From Chenopodium formosanum (lineage: Eukaryota; Streptophyta; Magnoliopsida; Caryophyllales; Amaranthaceae), in NCBI GenBank assembly GCA_024500155.1, contig CM044874.1, positions 73,083,795 through 73,147,794 of the forward strand: DNA of 64,000 nucleotides, in the 5' to 3' direction. The translations under genes were made by a program, and so were the position numbers. The notes beneath the pieces were generated by a model. The model was not told the origin of the DNA. It did no database searches and saw only the letters and a program-made list of their open reading frames with translations. This document shows positions 37,001 through 47,720 of this stretch, in pieces. Every line of letters begins with the position of its first letter. Position 1 is the stretch's first letter.

Positions 37001-38461
37001 AATGGATGGAGGAAGTGAAGAAAAATGGAATAGAATGTGAAGAAGAATGATGGAGGTGGAGGGATATGAAGAATTAGGAATAGAATGTACCCCCAACGAA
37101 CTTAAATGACGGAAAAGACCGACCCATACGTGAACCTAAGACATGGTCATGGTGATGTGTACTCAAAGTGTGTGCTAAGACTAGTGAGTATAGGTGACAT
37201 GTTAAGACTCGTGTCATGACCATGTGGCTAGACTATGTGACTAGACTCAAGCAAAGACTAAGTTAAGACTTCACGTATATGCATTAAACTGGATAGACTG
37301 TGGTATTTTAGTCATAACTTTTTATCTGTGACTTTGATTTGGATGAAACCAACGCCAAATTAAAGATAAAACTTGGGGATACAGATTCATAGGTTGTACG
37401 ACTCGTAGTTCTTCTTAGAACTCCGGATATGACCAAAAGAAGTTGACGTTCGTGCAGTATACGAGAATAAAAAAATCCGGGTTGACTTAAAGGAACTATG
37501 ACTCGATTTTATATTTATTTATTAGCTCAAATTAATTAATTAATTAATTAAACAAAGTCCTTTAGTCATTAATCAGTTTATTTAGTCTTAACAAAAGTCA
37601 ACAAACCGTTAAGAGAAACATAGAATATATGTACAACAAATAATGCACAATTAATCAAGTAGGCACAATATGATGCAATGAGTTTGCAAACTAACCACGA
37701 CTCTAGTTCTCTAAAGTTCGGGATATGTTTTAGTCAATAGAGGATACATGGTTAATTGTCCGGATGCACCGCGCGGAAGCCTAACCGTGAAGGGTTGGCG
37801 CGAGTGGATGGGACACCGCGAGTTTTAGAAAAAACTTGCTTCCATGATTTGGTGAATTCAACATCTCGGATGTACCCTTTGTTGCACGGAGCGTTCAATC
37901 GGGTAGATGGAGCATGAATTCCCAGAGGGTTATGTCCATATGTAGAAAACATATGGGTTTCGGAAAAGTGAGAAAAAAAAAATTCAATCAGGAAGTAGGA
38001 TCGATCAAACAATACGAAAAAGTGGTCGAAATTAGAACGCATATTTCTGGCTCGGTAATGGGGGAAATTGGCGCCAGCAATCAGAAACTGGCGTCAGTTT
38101 TTAACTGTAGCGCCTAGCGCCAATGCTGGCGTATGGCGCTATGGCTAAAAGTCTGGCGCCAAGCTCTGGCCTCTGGCGCTACTTCCCACATGCCTCATCA
38201 GCTTTCTGTGCTCGATAAAATTTTCCAATTTCGCGCGGTGTTATTTCGGTCCTAGTTGTGAAAGATATTTCTCAAATTTCCTACATGTAAAATCCTATGT
38301 TTTTAACTCATTATGGATGGTCTTTCCAATGAGATCTTTTTTATGCATATGACAATAATGTTAATCAAAATTACGCACATGAAATACTTAGAACGTTTCG
38401 AGTCTCATCCACTCATTCTAAATCATTGCCGAAACAAATTCAGGAATTAAAATAGAAATCC
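37001..38461 (-). other. Element 2 5' leader, non-coding
   Basis: Colinear with 31246-32768. Includes a (TTAA)n run near 37532-37550 and a GGCGC cluster at 38068-38185. The primer-binding site follows at 38462-38479 (minus strand TGGTGACTCCACTGGGGA). Confidence 0.65.
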
Positions 38462-38479
38462 TCCCCAGTGGAGTCACCA
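38462..38479 (-). other. primer-binding site of element 2
   Basis: TGGTGACTCCACTGGGGA on the minus strand, five bases after the 5' LTR end; differs by one base in its first 12 from elements 1 and 3. Confidence 0.65.
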
Positions 38480-38484
38480 AAAAA

Positions 38485-40544
38485 TGTAGGGAATATATTT
38501 CAAGCGTTAACCCCTAGCTTGAACCCCACTGTGATCATACACTAAAGTACGGTGGCGTCCAAAAGGGAAGAAGATAGAGCAAAAGAGTCGCCAACAAGTT
38601 TTTTAGGAACTTGTAAATCATTCACATGGTGAAGGTTACACCCCTTAACGATCCAAGAGATCGTCAACTCCATAAGGTCTTGAACGGGATGAAGGTACAA
38701 ATCCAACCTAAAAGAGATTGAACATGCCCTAATAATAGGCCTCTACTTTATTCAGATCGTATTCATGTGCGCTTTCTGACTAACACGCAATCAATAGGAT
38801 TAACCCTAAACCTGTTTATCTATGTAAGTTGAATATTAATGCACAAATAAAACTAGTATTGGCGATCACTTGAAATTATAATCAAATTAACCCTAACAAG
38901 ATTATTAATTATCTTATTAAGCGTGATTACAAGTACCAAATTCCCTTTAAAACATGTATAAAAGGCGTGATCAAGCAATAACAATAAATATCAAGCAACA
39001 TAATAACAATAATAAATAAATTATAACCATCATTATAATAGTCATAATAATAATGATAAATAATAATTATAATATCATCATAGATAAAATAATCATCATC
39101 AAAATAATAATAATATTCATAATCATCATAAATTATAACAATTATAATCATAATCATGTTCATGTTAATATTAAAGCATAATAATAGCAAGATCCTAGGC
39201 ATGATACTAACAAGATTAATAACAAACCCTAGCATGTCACTAAGCAATAAAAATCAAATCTTTAACCCTAACATGATACTAGCAATCATAAATATTAGGA
39301 AGAACATAGGAAGCATCGCAGGAATCATAATAAGCATATTTGATATTATAATCTTTTCCCTAAACATGATACAAGGAATATCATAATAACAATTTAAACA
39401 TGATTTCTACATCATAATATCAATAGAAAACCATTAAAGCACTTACTTCGATGCCTCGTACCTCTTTCTAATAACAAAATACACACGTTAGTAACTTCAA
39501 GGAAAATAATAATTAAAATAATTAAATTAAATAATTGAGATAGAGATTTAGGACCAAATAAACCCTGAGAAATTAAACCTTTCACGCCTAGGGCGAAGGC
39601 AACTTCGAATATGGCTAGGTGTTTCTAGATCTTGCGAATGCGGAATTTTGTATGTAAAAGCAAGGTTTAGAAAAACGGAAAGAGAGAGATGGATGAATGA
39701 TTAAAGAAATCTTAATGAGAATTAGCGAATGATTAAAGAGAATGAGAGAGATTTGAAAACTGATTGTAGGTGAATGAAAACGGAGTTTTTACGTCGTTAT
39801 TTATAGAGAAAATCAGCCAAAAAGATAAAATTAACAAAGCAGAGTATTGGCGCAACTGAAACAGAGCTGGCGCCAACCCTGGCTAACTGGCGCCAGACAC
39901 CAACACTAGCGCCAGGCGCCAATGGCTGGCGCCAGGCGTAGCTCCAAGCGCCAATGCCTGGAGTCAGGCGCCAGGCCTGTTTTTGACGCGCTTTCTCAAA
40001 TCAGATAAGGTTTGCCGTACAGGAGGATAAAATCGTATATTTTCCTCAAAAATGTTATTTGATTTTAATTAAAACTTTGAAAAGTCAACAAAAGTCAATT
40101 ATCAACGCTAATTGAATTAGGAATGAAAAGAACCTTCTAGAACAATCTAAAAGACTAAAACCATTCCTAATTGCATTAGGAATGATAAATCATATTAGGC
40201 CCTCCTCTAGATCATTGGGCCGCATATAAGGTTCAAACTGGGCCCAGTTTAGTAAATTGGCCATAACTTCCTCAATATTCATCGGAATTGGGTTTATAAT
40301 ATATCGTTGGAAAGGTCTTTGCAAGCCCCATCCAACTACACTACTATTGGACCCCTGCCATGGACCAAACACTGGATTGGCTATCTTCTTAAGATAGGTT
40401 TTCAAAAACAGAGAGAAGAGAAAAGAAATTAAAACTATCCGCAACACTAGACTTTCCACACTTTCACTTCATTCGATTATGATTCGATGTGAAAGGTACT
40501 CACCACCGGGTTTTGTTTTGGGGAGACACAAATGGGTGTCTACA
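38485..40544 (-). repeat. Element 2 5' LTR
   Basis: 2,060 bp, partner of 18605-20666. TATA box (minus) at 39798-39805, GGCGC cluster at 39845-39990. Followed by ggaat (40545-40549), the altered target duplication. Confidence 0.85.
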
Positions 40545-40549
40545 GGAAT

Positions 40550-42202
40550 GAAGGTACAAATCCAACCTAAAAGATATTAAACCTGCCCTAATAATAGGCC
40601 TCTACTTTATTCTGATCGTATTCATATGCGCTTTCTGACTAACATGAAATCAATAGGATTAACCCTAAACCTGTTTAATCTATGTCGGTTGAGTATTAAT
40701 GCACAAATAAATCTATTATTTGCGATCACTTGAATTATAATCAAATTAACTCTAAACAAGATTATTAATTATCTTATTAAGCGTGATTACAAGTACCAAT
40801 TCCATTTAAACATGCATAAAAGGTGTGATCAAGCAATAACAATAAATATCAAGCAACATTATAATCATCATAAAAATAATAATTATAATCATAATAATAA
40901 TAATAATCATGTTAAAGCATAATAATAGCAAGATCCTAGGCATGATACTAACAAGATTAATAACAAACCCTATCATGTCACTAAACAATAAAAATCAAAG
41001 TTTTAACCCTAACATGATACTAACATGAATATTAGGAAAGAAAATAAAAGGCATCGCAGGAATCATAATTGACATTATATTCTTTACCCTAAACATGATA
41101 CTAAGAACTTATTGTTGTCACCCTAAACACGATACTAGGAATCATAATAACAACCTAGACATGATTTCTATATCATAATATCAATGCAAACAATTAAAGC
41201 ACTTACTTGGATGTCTCGTATCTCTTTCTAATAACAAGATACACACGTTAGTAACTTTAAGGAAAATAATAAACAATAATTAAATTAAATAATTAAAAGA
41301 GAGATTTGGAACCAAACCCTCATAAATTAAAACCTTTCACGTCTAGGACGAAGGCAACTTCGAATTTGGCTAGGTGTATCTAAGTCTAATGAATGCGGAA
41401 TTTTTATATTTGAGAGAAGGCTAGTTTAGAAAAGAGAGAGAGAGAGTAATCAAGAGAATCTTGATGAGAGTTGGTGAATCAAAACGGAGTTTTTAGGACG
41501 TTATTTATAGATAAAATCAACCAAAAAGATAAAACATCAAAAACAGAGTTCTGACGCAAAAAAACCAAGTTAGCGCTAAACGTTGACCTTAGCGCCAGGA
41601 GGCGCTACAGCTGGCGTTTGGCGCTGACTCAGAAATTCACGCGTTTTCTTAAAATCAGATAGAAATTGCCGTACAGGACGATAAAATCGTATTTTCCTCA
41701 AAAAACGTTCTTTGAATCTGATTAAAACTCTAAAAAGTCAACAAAAAGTCAATTTATCAATGCTAATTGAATTAGGAGTGAAAAGAACCTTCTAGAATAA
41801 TCTAGAAGAATAAAACCATTCCTAATTGCATTAGGAATGATTAATCCATATTAGGCCCTCCTCTAGATCATTGGGCTGCATATAAGGCTCAAACCAGACA
41901 CAGTTCAGTAATTTGGCCATAACTTCCTCAATATTCATCGGAATTGGGCTTATAATATATCGTTGGAAAGCTTTCTTCAAGCCCCATACAACTACACTAT
42001 TATTAGACCCATATCATGAGCCAAACAAACTGGATTGCTTGTTTTCTTAAAATAGGTTTTCAAAAACAGAGAGAAGAGAAAAGAAATTAAAACTTTCCGC
42101 AACACTAAACTTTCCACACTTTTACTTCATTCGGTTATGATTTCACGTGAAAGGTACTCATCACTGGATTTGGTTTTGGGGAGACACATTTGTGTGTCTA
42201 CA
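40550..42202 (-). repeat. Element 1 5' LTR, main fragment
   Basis: Continues the fragment 18391-18604; colinear with 8463-10116. TATA box (minus) at 41512-41519. Ends GTGTCTACA then target duplication ctacc. Confidence 0.85.
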
Positions 42203-42997
42203 CTACCCGTTGTTGCTTGTTGGTTAACTAATGCCCTTTCACTACGGTTGACAGCTAGCCTTATTTAGTTTAGGATTGAATCCAAGTCTCTTTTACACAG
42301 CTTGCAACCAAAATGCTGGTGGTTGTTTCTTGTTGTAAGTGAATGCAATGAAAGGACCCGGAAATAACGAATAATGAAACAATTCATATATTGACATTTC
42401 GTGCTCATTAAATTTTTTTTGTTATTCCCATCATCCGGTAACCACAAGATGATCCACAAGAAAGGCGGCAGGATTTGAACCTATGGTCGACCCACCCCTG
42501 ACCTGTTGGGTTGGGTGGTCGGGTTAGCACCCCTCGTCGCCTCTGTACTCGAAACAGATTCGCTTCGCTACCCAGCGCATAACCTTGTCTCCTCACTATA
42601 AGAGAGTAGCTGCCAAAACAAGCTCTCTAAGGCTAAGGTCGCACCTATAAGATAAGACCATTGATTCAATTAGCAGTTTATGCAAGGTTAAACCGCAAAT
42701 TGTGGGTTTAATATAACGTTAAACTACTAATTCTATATAACGTAAAGTCATTGATTCAATTAATTATTTGTTTGATATCGTTGTGGTTTTCTGTTTTTTG
42801 TTTTCGAAATCATATGATATATGTAGTCACATAATGAATATAAGATTACTTGTAGTTAAATTTATTTAAATCATGATAAGTTGAAAACTGACAACAAAAC
42901 TAATGTGGAAACACCTTTTTCTTATTTCCTATTTTTGGTTTTGGTTTGTTTTAAAAAAAAAAAACCGATGTCTATCAACAATTAGCAATTTTGTTCA
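42203..42997. repeat. tandem duplication unit, copy B, right part
   Basis: Matches 6860-7672, including the tRNA-like segment (42425-42590). Ends at 'agcaattttgtt', after which the two copies diverge. No gene. Confidence 0.8.
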
Positions 42998-43627
42998 AAA
43001 CCTGGAAAACAGTCCTACTTTGAGAGAATGGATGATGTGGAAAATATGTAGGGTATTTTAATAAAAAAAAAAAAGGTTGTGTAATTGTGGAATTTTGAGC
43101 TCTTTTTGCAATTTCCATGGAACTTATTAAGCATTAAAAAAAAAAAAGGTTTTGTGAACTTTTTCCACTAGTGCATACATAAATAATTGATTAAGGATTT
43201 AATATGATTTTTAATAAACTAAAATTTTTATTAATGAAGCAAGCTTATTTTTTTTACTAAAATTTATTAAAATAAGGTGAATATAACTATTGAACATGTC
43301 CTAAAACTACTATTCCAATTACAATGATCAACCACTGTAGTAACAATTGTGCTCAATTACACATTTTTTAATTTTTTTTTTTTTTTTTTGAAGCAGTGTC
43401 CAACTACACATAACACGATAAAGTATGTTGAACTTTTTTTCTTTTTTATTTGATATGAACATATATATTTCCTAATTTAATTTGAAACAAGTAAAAATTA
43501 AGATAAATTAGGAACCGAAAGAGATGCTCTAAGTCTCTAACCACTTGAGCTATCCTTCCAATCTCAACTTGTCCAAGTGGCTCTCTGAACACCAAAAAAG
43601 GGGGGTGCTAAACACCACCATCCATAT
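42998..43627. other. intergenic AT-rich DNA
   Basis: No gene recognised. Two A-runs followed by 'ggttgtg'/'ggttttgtg' (43067, 43135). A poly(T)+'gaagcag' insertion lies at about 43365-43399, bounded by tcaattacacat / ccaactacacat (10 of 12 bases match). A tRNA-like stretch on the minus strand (43506-43562) reads TAGCTCAAGTGGTTAGAG, close to a Pol III A-box. Confidence 0.5.
43506..43562 (-). other. tRNA-like / SINE head candidate
   Basis: Minus strand GGATAGCTCAAGTGGTTAGAG resembles a tRNA D-arm and A-box. GGTTCCTAATT about 30 nt further could be a decayed B-box. The flanks do not fold into a complete cloverleaf by eye, so a decayed tRNA gene or SINE remnant is likelier than a working tRNA. 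Confidence 0.3.
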
Positions 43628-44214
43628 CAAAACTGCCATCATTTCAAACAAAGGGTCAATATTGCCCTTACTTAATTAACCCTAACCCATTTTTTCTCAC
43701 TTTTTATTCTCTCTCATCAAACACCCCACCCACCAGCCTTTTTCAACACAATCACCACAACCACATAGTATAGGTTACCGACAGCAGTGGTGGTGGTGGA
43801 AGGTAGCGGCGCAAAAGCAGACGCTCTTGGTGAAGTTTTTTTTAAAAATAAATTAGGTGGCTGGTAACTGGAGGCCAAACCGATTACCGTCTGGATTTGA
43901 CCTCCGGTTACCTTGGTCAAACAACGATTTCTTTGGTCAATCAAACCACTTTAAACCCCGCAAAAAAGCCGACGATGGTGTTATCTATTCGTTTTTCGAC
44001 GAGCCACCTTCATCACCATTCATTTCACGTCGACTTTCGCGATTGTGTTGGCAGTCTGGTGTAGATGGTGAGTGTTGTTGACACGGTGTTTATGGGTTGT
44101 GGTGGTTGATGTGGTGACGTGAGTCGTATTAGTGTCATGATTAGTGGTGGTTGACTTGGTTGTGGTGGATAAACTCAAATGAGATTTTTTTTTAGTAAGG
44201 GCAAGGATGTCTCT
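43628..44214. mobile_element. candidate TIR DNA element with GC-richer interior
   Basis: The left end 'ctgccatcatttcaaacaaa' (43632 on) continuing to 'attgcccttact' is matched in inverse by the right end, whose complement reads 'ccgccatcatttcaatcaaa' and continues to 'cttgcccttact' (about 44193-44235). TIRs are about 45 bp. The interior (43760-44170) is gene-like in composition with GGTGGT runs. No transposase and no clear target duplication. Confidence 0.4.
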
Positions 44215-44716
44215 TTGATTGAAATGATGGCGGTTCGATAATTTTTTTTTTTTTTTTTTGTGTGTGTGTGTTTAATTAGAAAACTAGAAGGGTAAACCGG
44301 TAGATGGTAAAAGTTAATCTTAGGATTTGGAGAGAAGTTATGAACAACTGAGTAATCTCCCATTTTGGAATACGTGTAATATGAAATATCTGAATTAGTT
44401 TGGTATTCAATTCAAAATTCAAATTTGATACTTTGTATGGTAATTGGAGATGAAAAAAAATGATCAATAAATTAACTAAGTTATAAAAAGTAAAATACGC
44501 ATTAGAAAACTGTATAAAGTTAGGAAATCATGAAAATATACACTAATGACATTGATTTACACGTGTACATTTTTGTCATAAATTCCTAATTGTATACCAT
44601 TTTCAAAAGTGTATAAAATGCTTATATGTAGTCCTTAGAGACTTAGGGCTACATATAACATTACCCTATAAAAAAAAAGATAAATATAAAGTATGGAAGC
44701 GTGTAGTTATGTGTTA
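44215..44716. other. intergenic, no gene seen
   Basis: AT-rich. Includes poly(T) followed by (GT)n near 44242-44270. The short minus-strand frames here lack support. Confidence 0.5.
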
Positions 44717-45985
44717 CTAGAGTGTACCCGTGCAAAATGCACGGGATATATATTTTATAGAAAGATATTATAAAGATTTAATAACAAAAATATATTTTAA
44801 ATACGTGAAGTTGTTTGTGATATAGTAACTTGCTCTTTTATGTGGCTGAATACACCGTGTAGCTAGCTATTATGGAAGTTATTTTGTCAATGTTATAGGG
44901 ATTATTCAGTCAATATTTTAAGGGTTACTCGTTCAGCGTTATAGTTGTTATCCCGCCAGTGTTATAAGGGTTGTGTGTTTTGTGTTATAGGGGGTTACTC
45001 CGTCAATATTATAATGGGTTATTCCAGGGCCACTGCTAACTTATATTTTTTTTCCGATGATTATTGAATTAATAATAAGGTAGTTAGCTGATTTAAAAAT
45101 ATATAAATAAACAATTAGAAGAATTTTTAAAAAGGAAAATAGTGGAACTTATGGTGGTGATATTATTTAAAAAAAAGTGCACGTAATTTTGAAAAAAAGT
45201 GCAATTATTGTAATATTGGTGTTTCTAAAAAAAAATTGGACAACGTAGGTAGTTTTTTGGGGCAGTGTGTGTTATTAGGAAAAATAATAGTGAAATTTTT
45301 TTGGAGGGTTTTTATTTTTTTTTAAAAAAAGACATGTGGAAGTTATTTATAGGGCAAAAAAAAAAAAAAGGAAAAGAAAAAAAAAGGGAGGGGGGGAGTG
45401 AATGAGAATTGAGATATTGAGTTTTGGAGTGTTGTGGTTAAAAGTTGGAAAAACCACTCTACAATTTTAATATAGAGTGTACCCGTGCAAAATGCACGGG
45501 ATATATATTTTATAGAAAGACATTACAAAAATCCAATAACAAAAATATATTTTAAATACGTGAAGTTGTTTGTGCTATAGCAACTGACTCTTTTATGTGT
45601 TTGGATAGTCCGTGTAGCTAGATATTATAGAAGTTACTTTATCAGTGTTATAGGGGTTACTCTGTCAATGTTATAGGGGTTTCCCGTTCAGTTATTGTTG
45701 TTATCCCGCCAATGTTATAAGGGTTATATGTTTTGTGTTATAGAGGGTTACTCCGTCAATATTATAGGGATTACTCCAGTCTGTTTGTCGCAAAAAAAAT
45801 AAAAATAAAATAAAAATAAAATAAAAAACACCCTGTTGTCACATAAAAAAACATTATGTATGTATCTTTTGTTTCGATGATTATTGAATTAATAATAAGG
45901 TAGTTAACTGATTTTAAAAAATATAAATAAACAATTGGAAGAATTTCTAAAGAGGTAAATAGTGGAACTTATAGTAGCGATATTA

Positions 45986-46027
<42 letters not shown>

Positions 46028-46330
46028 TACACATAATTTTGGAAAAACATGTGCAATTATTGCAATATTGGTGTTTTTAAAAAGAAATTGGGTAATATAA
46101 TAAAATACTACGTTGGTAGTATTTTTGGGGTAGTGTGTGTTATTAGGAAAAATAACAGTGGAAGTTTTTTTAGGAGGGTATTTTTATTTATTTTTTAAAA
46201 AATGACAGGTGGAAGTTATTTGTAGAGCAAAAAAAAAAAAAAAAAAAAAGAAAGGAAAAAAAAGGGATTGAATGAGAATTGAGGAATTGGGTTTTGGAGT
46301 GATGTGGTGAGAAGTTGTGAAAATGACTCT
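44717..46330 (-). mobile_element. tandem pair of ~755-bp units with Helitron-like 3' ends
   Basis: Units start at 44721 and 45476 ('agtgtacccgtgcaaaatgc'). On the minus strand each ends in a perfect hairpin CCCGTGCA-TTT-TGCACGGG (44727-44745 and 45482-45500), then about 6 nt, then CTAG (44717-44720; mutated to CTAT in the second), with T as the next base in the first. That is the classic Helitron 3' terminus. Units also share a degenerate sub-repeat 'tgttataggggttactccgt' (about 44880-45020 and 45640-45775). Long A-runs fill 45985-46023 and 46230-46250. No Rep/helicase ORF, so non-autonomous. The 5' terminus was not found. Confidence 0.55.
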
Positions 46331-46372
46331 TAAATTATACATTAGATTTGTGAGTTACCCCTTTATTTCCCC

Positions 46373-46479
46373 TTTTTTTTTTTTTTGAACCAAATAGCTG
46401 AAAATAAATTAAGTGAGGTCTAACTCTGCCAAAGCTTATAGGCTTTGAGGGAAAGGATCCAAACAAACGAATTTGTTAA
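46373..46479 (-). mobile_element. short retroposon with poly(A) tail and target duplication
   Basis: On the minus strand: about 90 nt of unique sequence, then GGTTC, then A14. Flanked by gttacccctttatttcc (46354-46370) and gttaccccctattcc (46480 on), an imperfect target duplication. No Pol III boxes are obvious, so it may be a 5'-truncated LINE or SINE. Confidence 0.5.
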
Positions 46480-46489
46480 GTTACCCCCT

Positions 46490-47190
46490 ATTCCTAAATA
46501 GAGTTGTTCATGGACGGGGCGACCCGCTAAGCCCGTCATACTCGGCCCACAAATTAGGCGGGCTTGGACAACAATTTTGAAAAAAATTGAATATTTGAAC
46601 GGGCTAAGCTCGGCCCGCTAACATAATTGGGAGGACATGGACAAAACAATTTGTATCGCGGGCTAGTCCGTTTGGCCCGTTTAATAAAATAGATAATTTA
46701 ATAAATATTTTTAGTTAGTTATATTTTTTTTTTTTATTTGAATGAAGTTAGATTATATACATACATTATAGAAAATTAATAAAGAAAGTATATTTGACTA
46801 TAAGTTATTATTAGCTATAATAACTATTTTTCTTTTTCTATATCATCAAAGACTTAATTATATAAGTTCTTTCATAATTTTCACCAACCTATGTCACGAT
46901 TTTAATTTTTTAAAATTTCTTTATGATTTGTAATCGAAAAAGTTTTAAGACAACTTTTTTTTTTTTTTTTTTGAGAGAAGTTTTAAGACAACTTGATCAA
47001 AATAATGGTAACTTAAATTAATAATAAAAAGATTATAATAATTAGAATAAAGTCCTAAAATAACAATAATAAAAAAAAACCAAAAATTTAAGTCTATTAG
47101 CCCTCGGACAAGTTCGGCCCGTTTAATAGGGTGAGTATGGACAAATTGTCAAGCCCACATTGGATTTGCTAAATTGAGCCTGTTGGACAA
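46490..47190. other. possible hAT-like debris, GGCCCG-rich ends
   Basis: The left part has 'gttgttcatggacggggc' and repeated 'cggcccg' words; the right part (47100-47185) has 'cggcccgtttaatagggtga' and 'gttggacaaag'. The two ends look vaguely inverted. There is no clean TIR or 8-bp duplication. A poly(T)16+gagag insertion sits inside at 46957-46977. Confidence 0.3.
46940..46994 (-). mobile_element. tail-only retroposon insertion with perfect 17-bp target duplication
   Basis: aagttttaagacaactt occurs at 46940-46956 and again at 46978-46994. Between them are only T16 and gagag, which on the minus strand is CTCTC followed by A16: a poly(A) tail with five bases of element. Confidence 0.65.
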
Positions 47191-47199
47191 AGTAAGGGC

Positions 47200-47378
47200 C
47201 TGTTCACATTTACTGAACTGAACTGATTGGAGCTGAACTGAACTGAGATGAAATAAATACTTTATGAGAGAAGGAAATTAGGAGCTGAACTGAACTGAAC
47301 TGATTGGACTGAACTGAACTGAACTAAACTGATTGGAGTTGAACTGAACTAAAATTAAGTAAATATGAACAGGCCCTA
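47200..47378. mobile_element. MITE, PIF/Harbinger-type target duplication TAA
   Basis: Ends gggcctgttcacatttact and agtaaatatgaacaggccc are inverted. Flanked by taa on both sides. The interior is 'ctgaactgaactgattgg' units. A 3-bp TWA duplication with GGGCCTGTTC-type ends fits Tourist-like MITEs. Confidence 0.6.
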
Positions 47379-47380
47379 AG

Positions 47381-47720
47381 GCCCCGTTCTTTAGAGCTGC
47401 TCTGCTCTACTCAAATTAAATATGCTCTGCTCTGCTCAAAAGAAATCTGCTCTGCTCTGCTCAAAATAAATCTGCTCTGCTCTATTTTCAAATAATAATT
47501 AATAATAACAATATTAATAATTAATATTCAATAATAATAATTAATATTGTATTGATGATAATAATTTATTATTCTGAATAATTATAATAATTATAAATAT
47601 TAATAATAATTAATATTTATTAATCATAATAATAATTAATGATAATAATATAAATAATAATATTTAATAATTCAAACTATTAAGAATTAATATTTAGGTT
47701 TGAGTGTTTGTGAAATGCAC
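47381..47720. repeat. CTGCTCTGCTC short repeat and (TAA)-type low-complexity DNA
   Basis: 'ggccccgttctttagagctg' then three 'ctgctctgctc' units (47396-47485), probably one end of another MITE. Followed by imperfect AAT/TAA microsatellite to about 47690. No gene. Confidence 0.5.

Larger units (their letters stand above)
18605..40544 (-). mobile_element. Element 2: non-autonomous LTR retrotransposon nested in the 5' LTR of element 1
   Basis: Starts TGTAGGGAATATATTTC and ends GGTGTCTACA. The target duplication is gggat (18600-18604) versus ggaat (40545-40549), one substitution. LTRs are 18605-20666 (3') and 38485-40544 (5'). They share element-specific sequence such as 'aatgattaaagaaatctta' near 19810 and 39690. 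Interior: polypurine tract 20667-20681, minisatellite about 21290-21960, conserved block 34751-34873, degraded gag about 35715-37000, primer-binding site 38462-38479. Element 3 sits at 22964-34732. No pol domain is present. Without the insert it is about 10.2 kb. Confidence 0.85.
8254..42202 (-). mobile_element. Element 1: outer non-autonomous Ty3/gypsy-like LTR retrotransposon carrying nested copies
   Basis: The element runs from TGTAGAGAAT (8254) to GTGTCTACA (ending 42202) and is flanked by a perfect 5-bp target duplication, ctacc (8249-8253 and 42203-42207). Transcription orientation is minus, since the polypurine tract abuts the left LTR and the primer-binding site abuts the right one. 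The 3' LTR is 8254-10116, the interior 10117-18390, and the 5' LTR is 18391-18604 plus 40550-42202, split by element 2. Without the nested element it would be about 12 kb. Its interior has no gag, protease, RT, RNase H or integrase. By alignment with element 3 the gag stretch is missing between about 16880 and 16915. It is therefore dependent on another element's proteins, and defective. Confidence 0.85.

Noticed and set aside
43857..44081. 74-codon frame (+) in the TIR element interior
   Set aside because: Composition is gene-like but there is no recognisable domain and the opposite strand is also open; kept only as a hint of gene capture.
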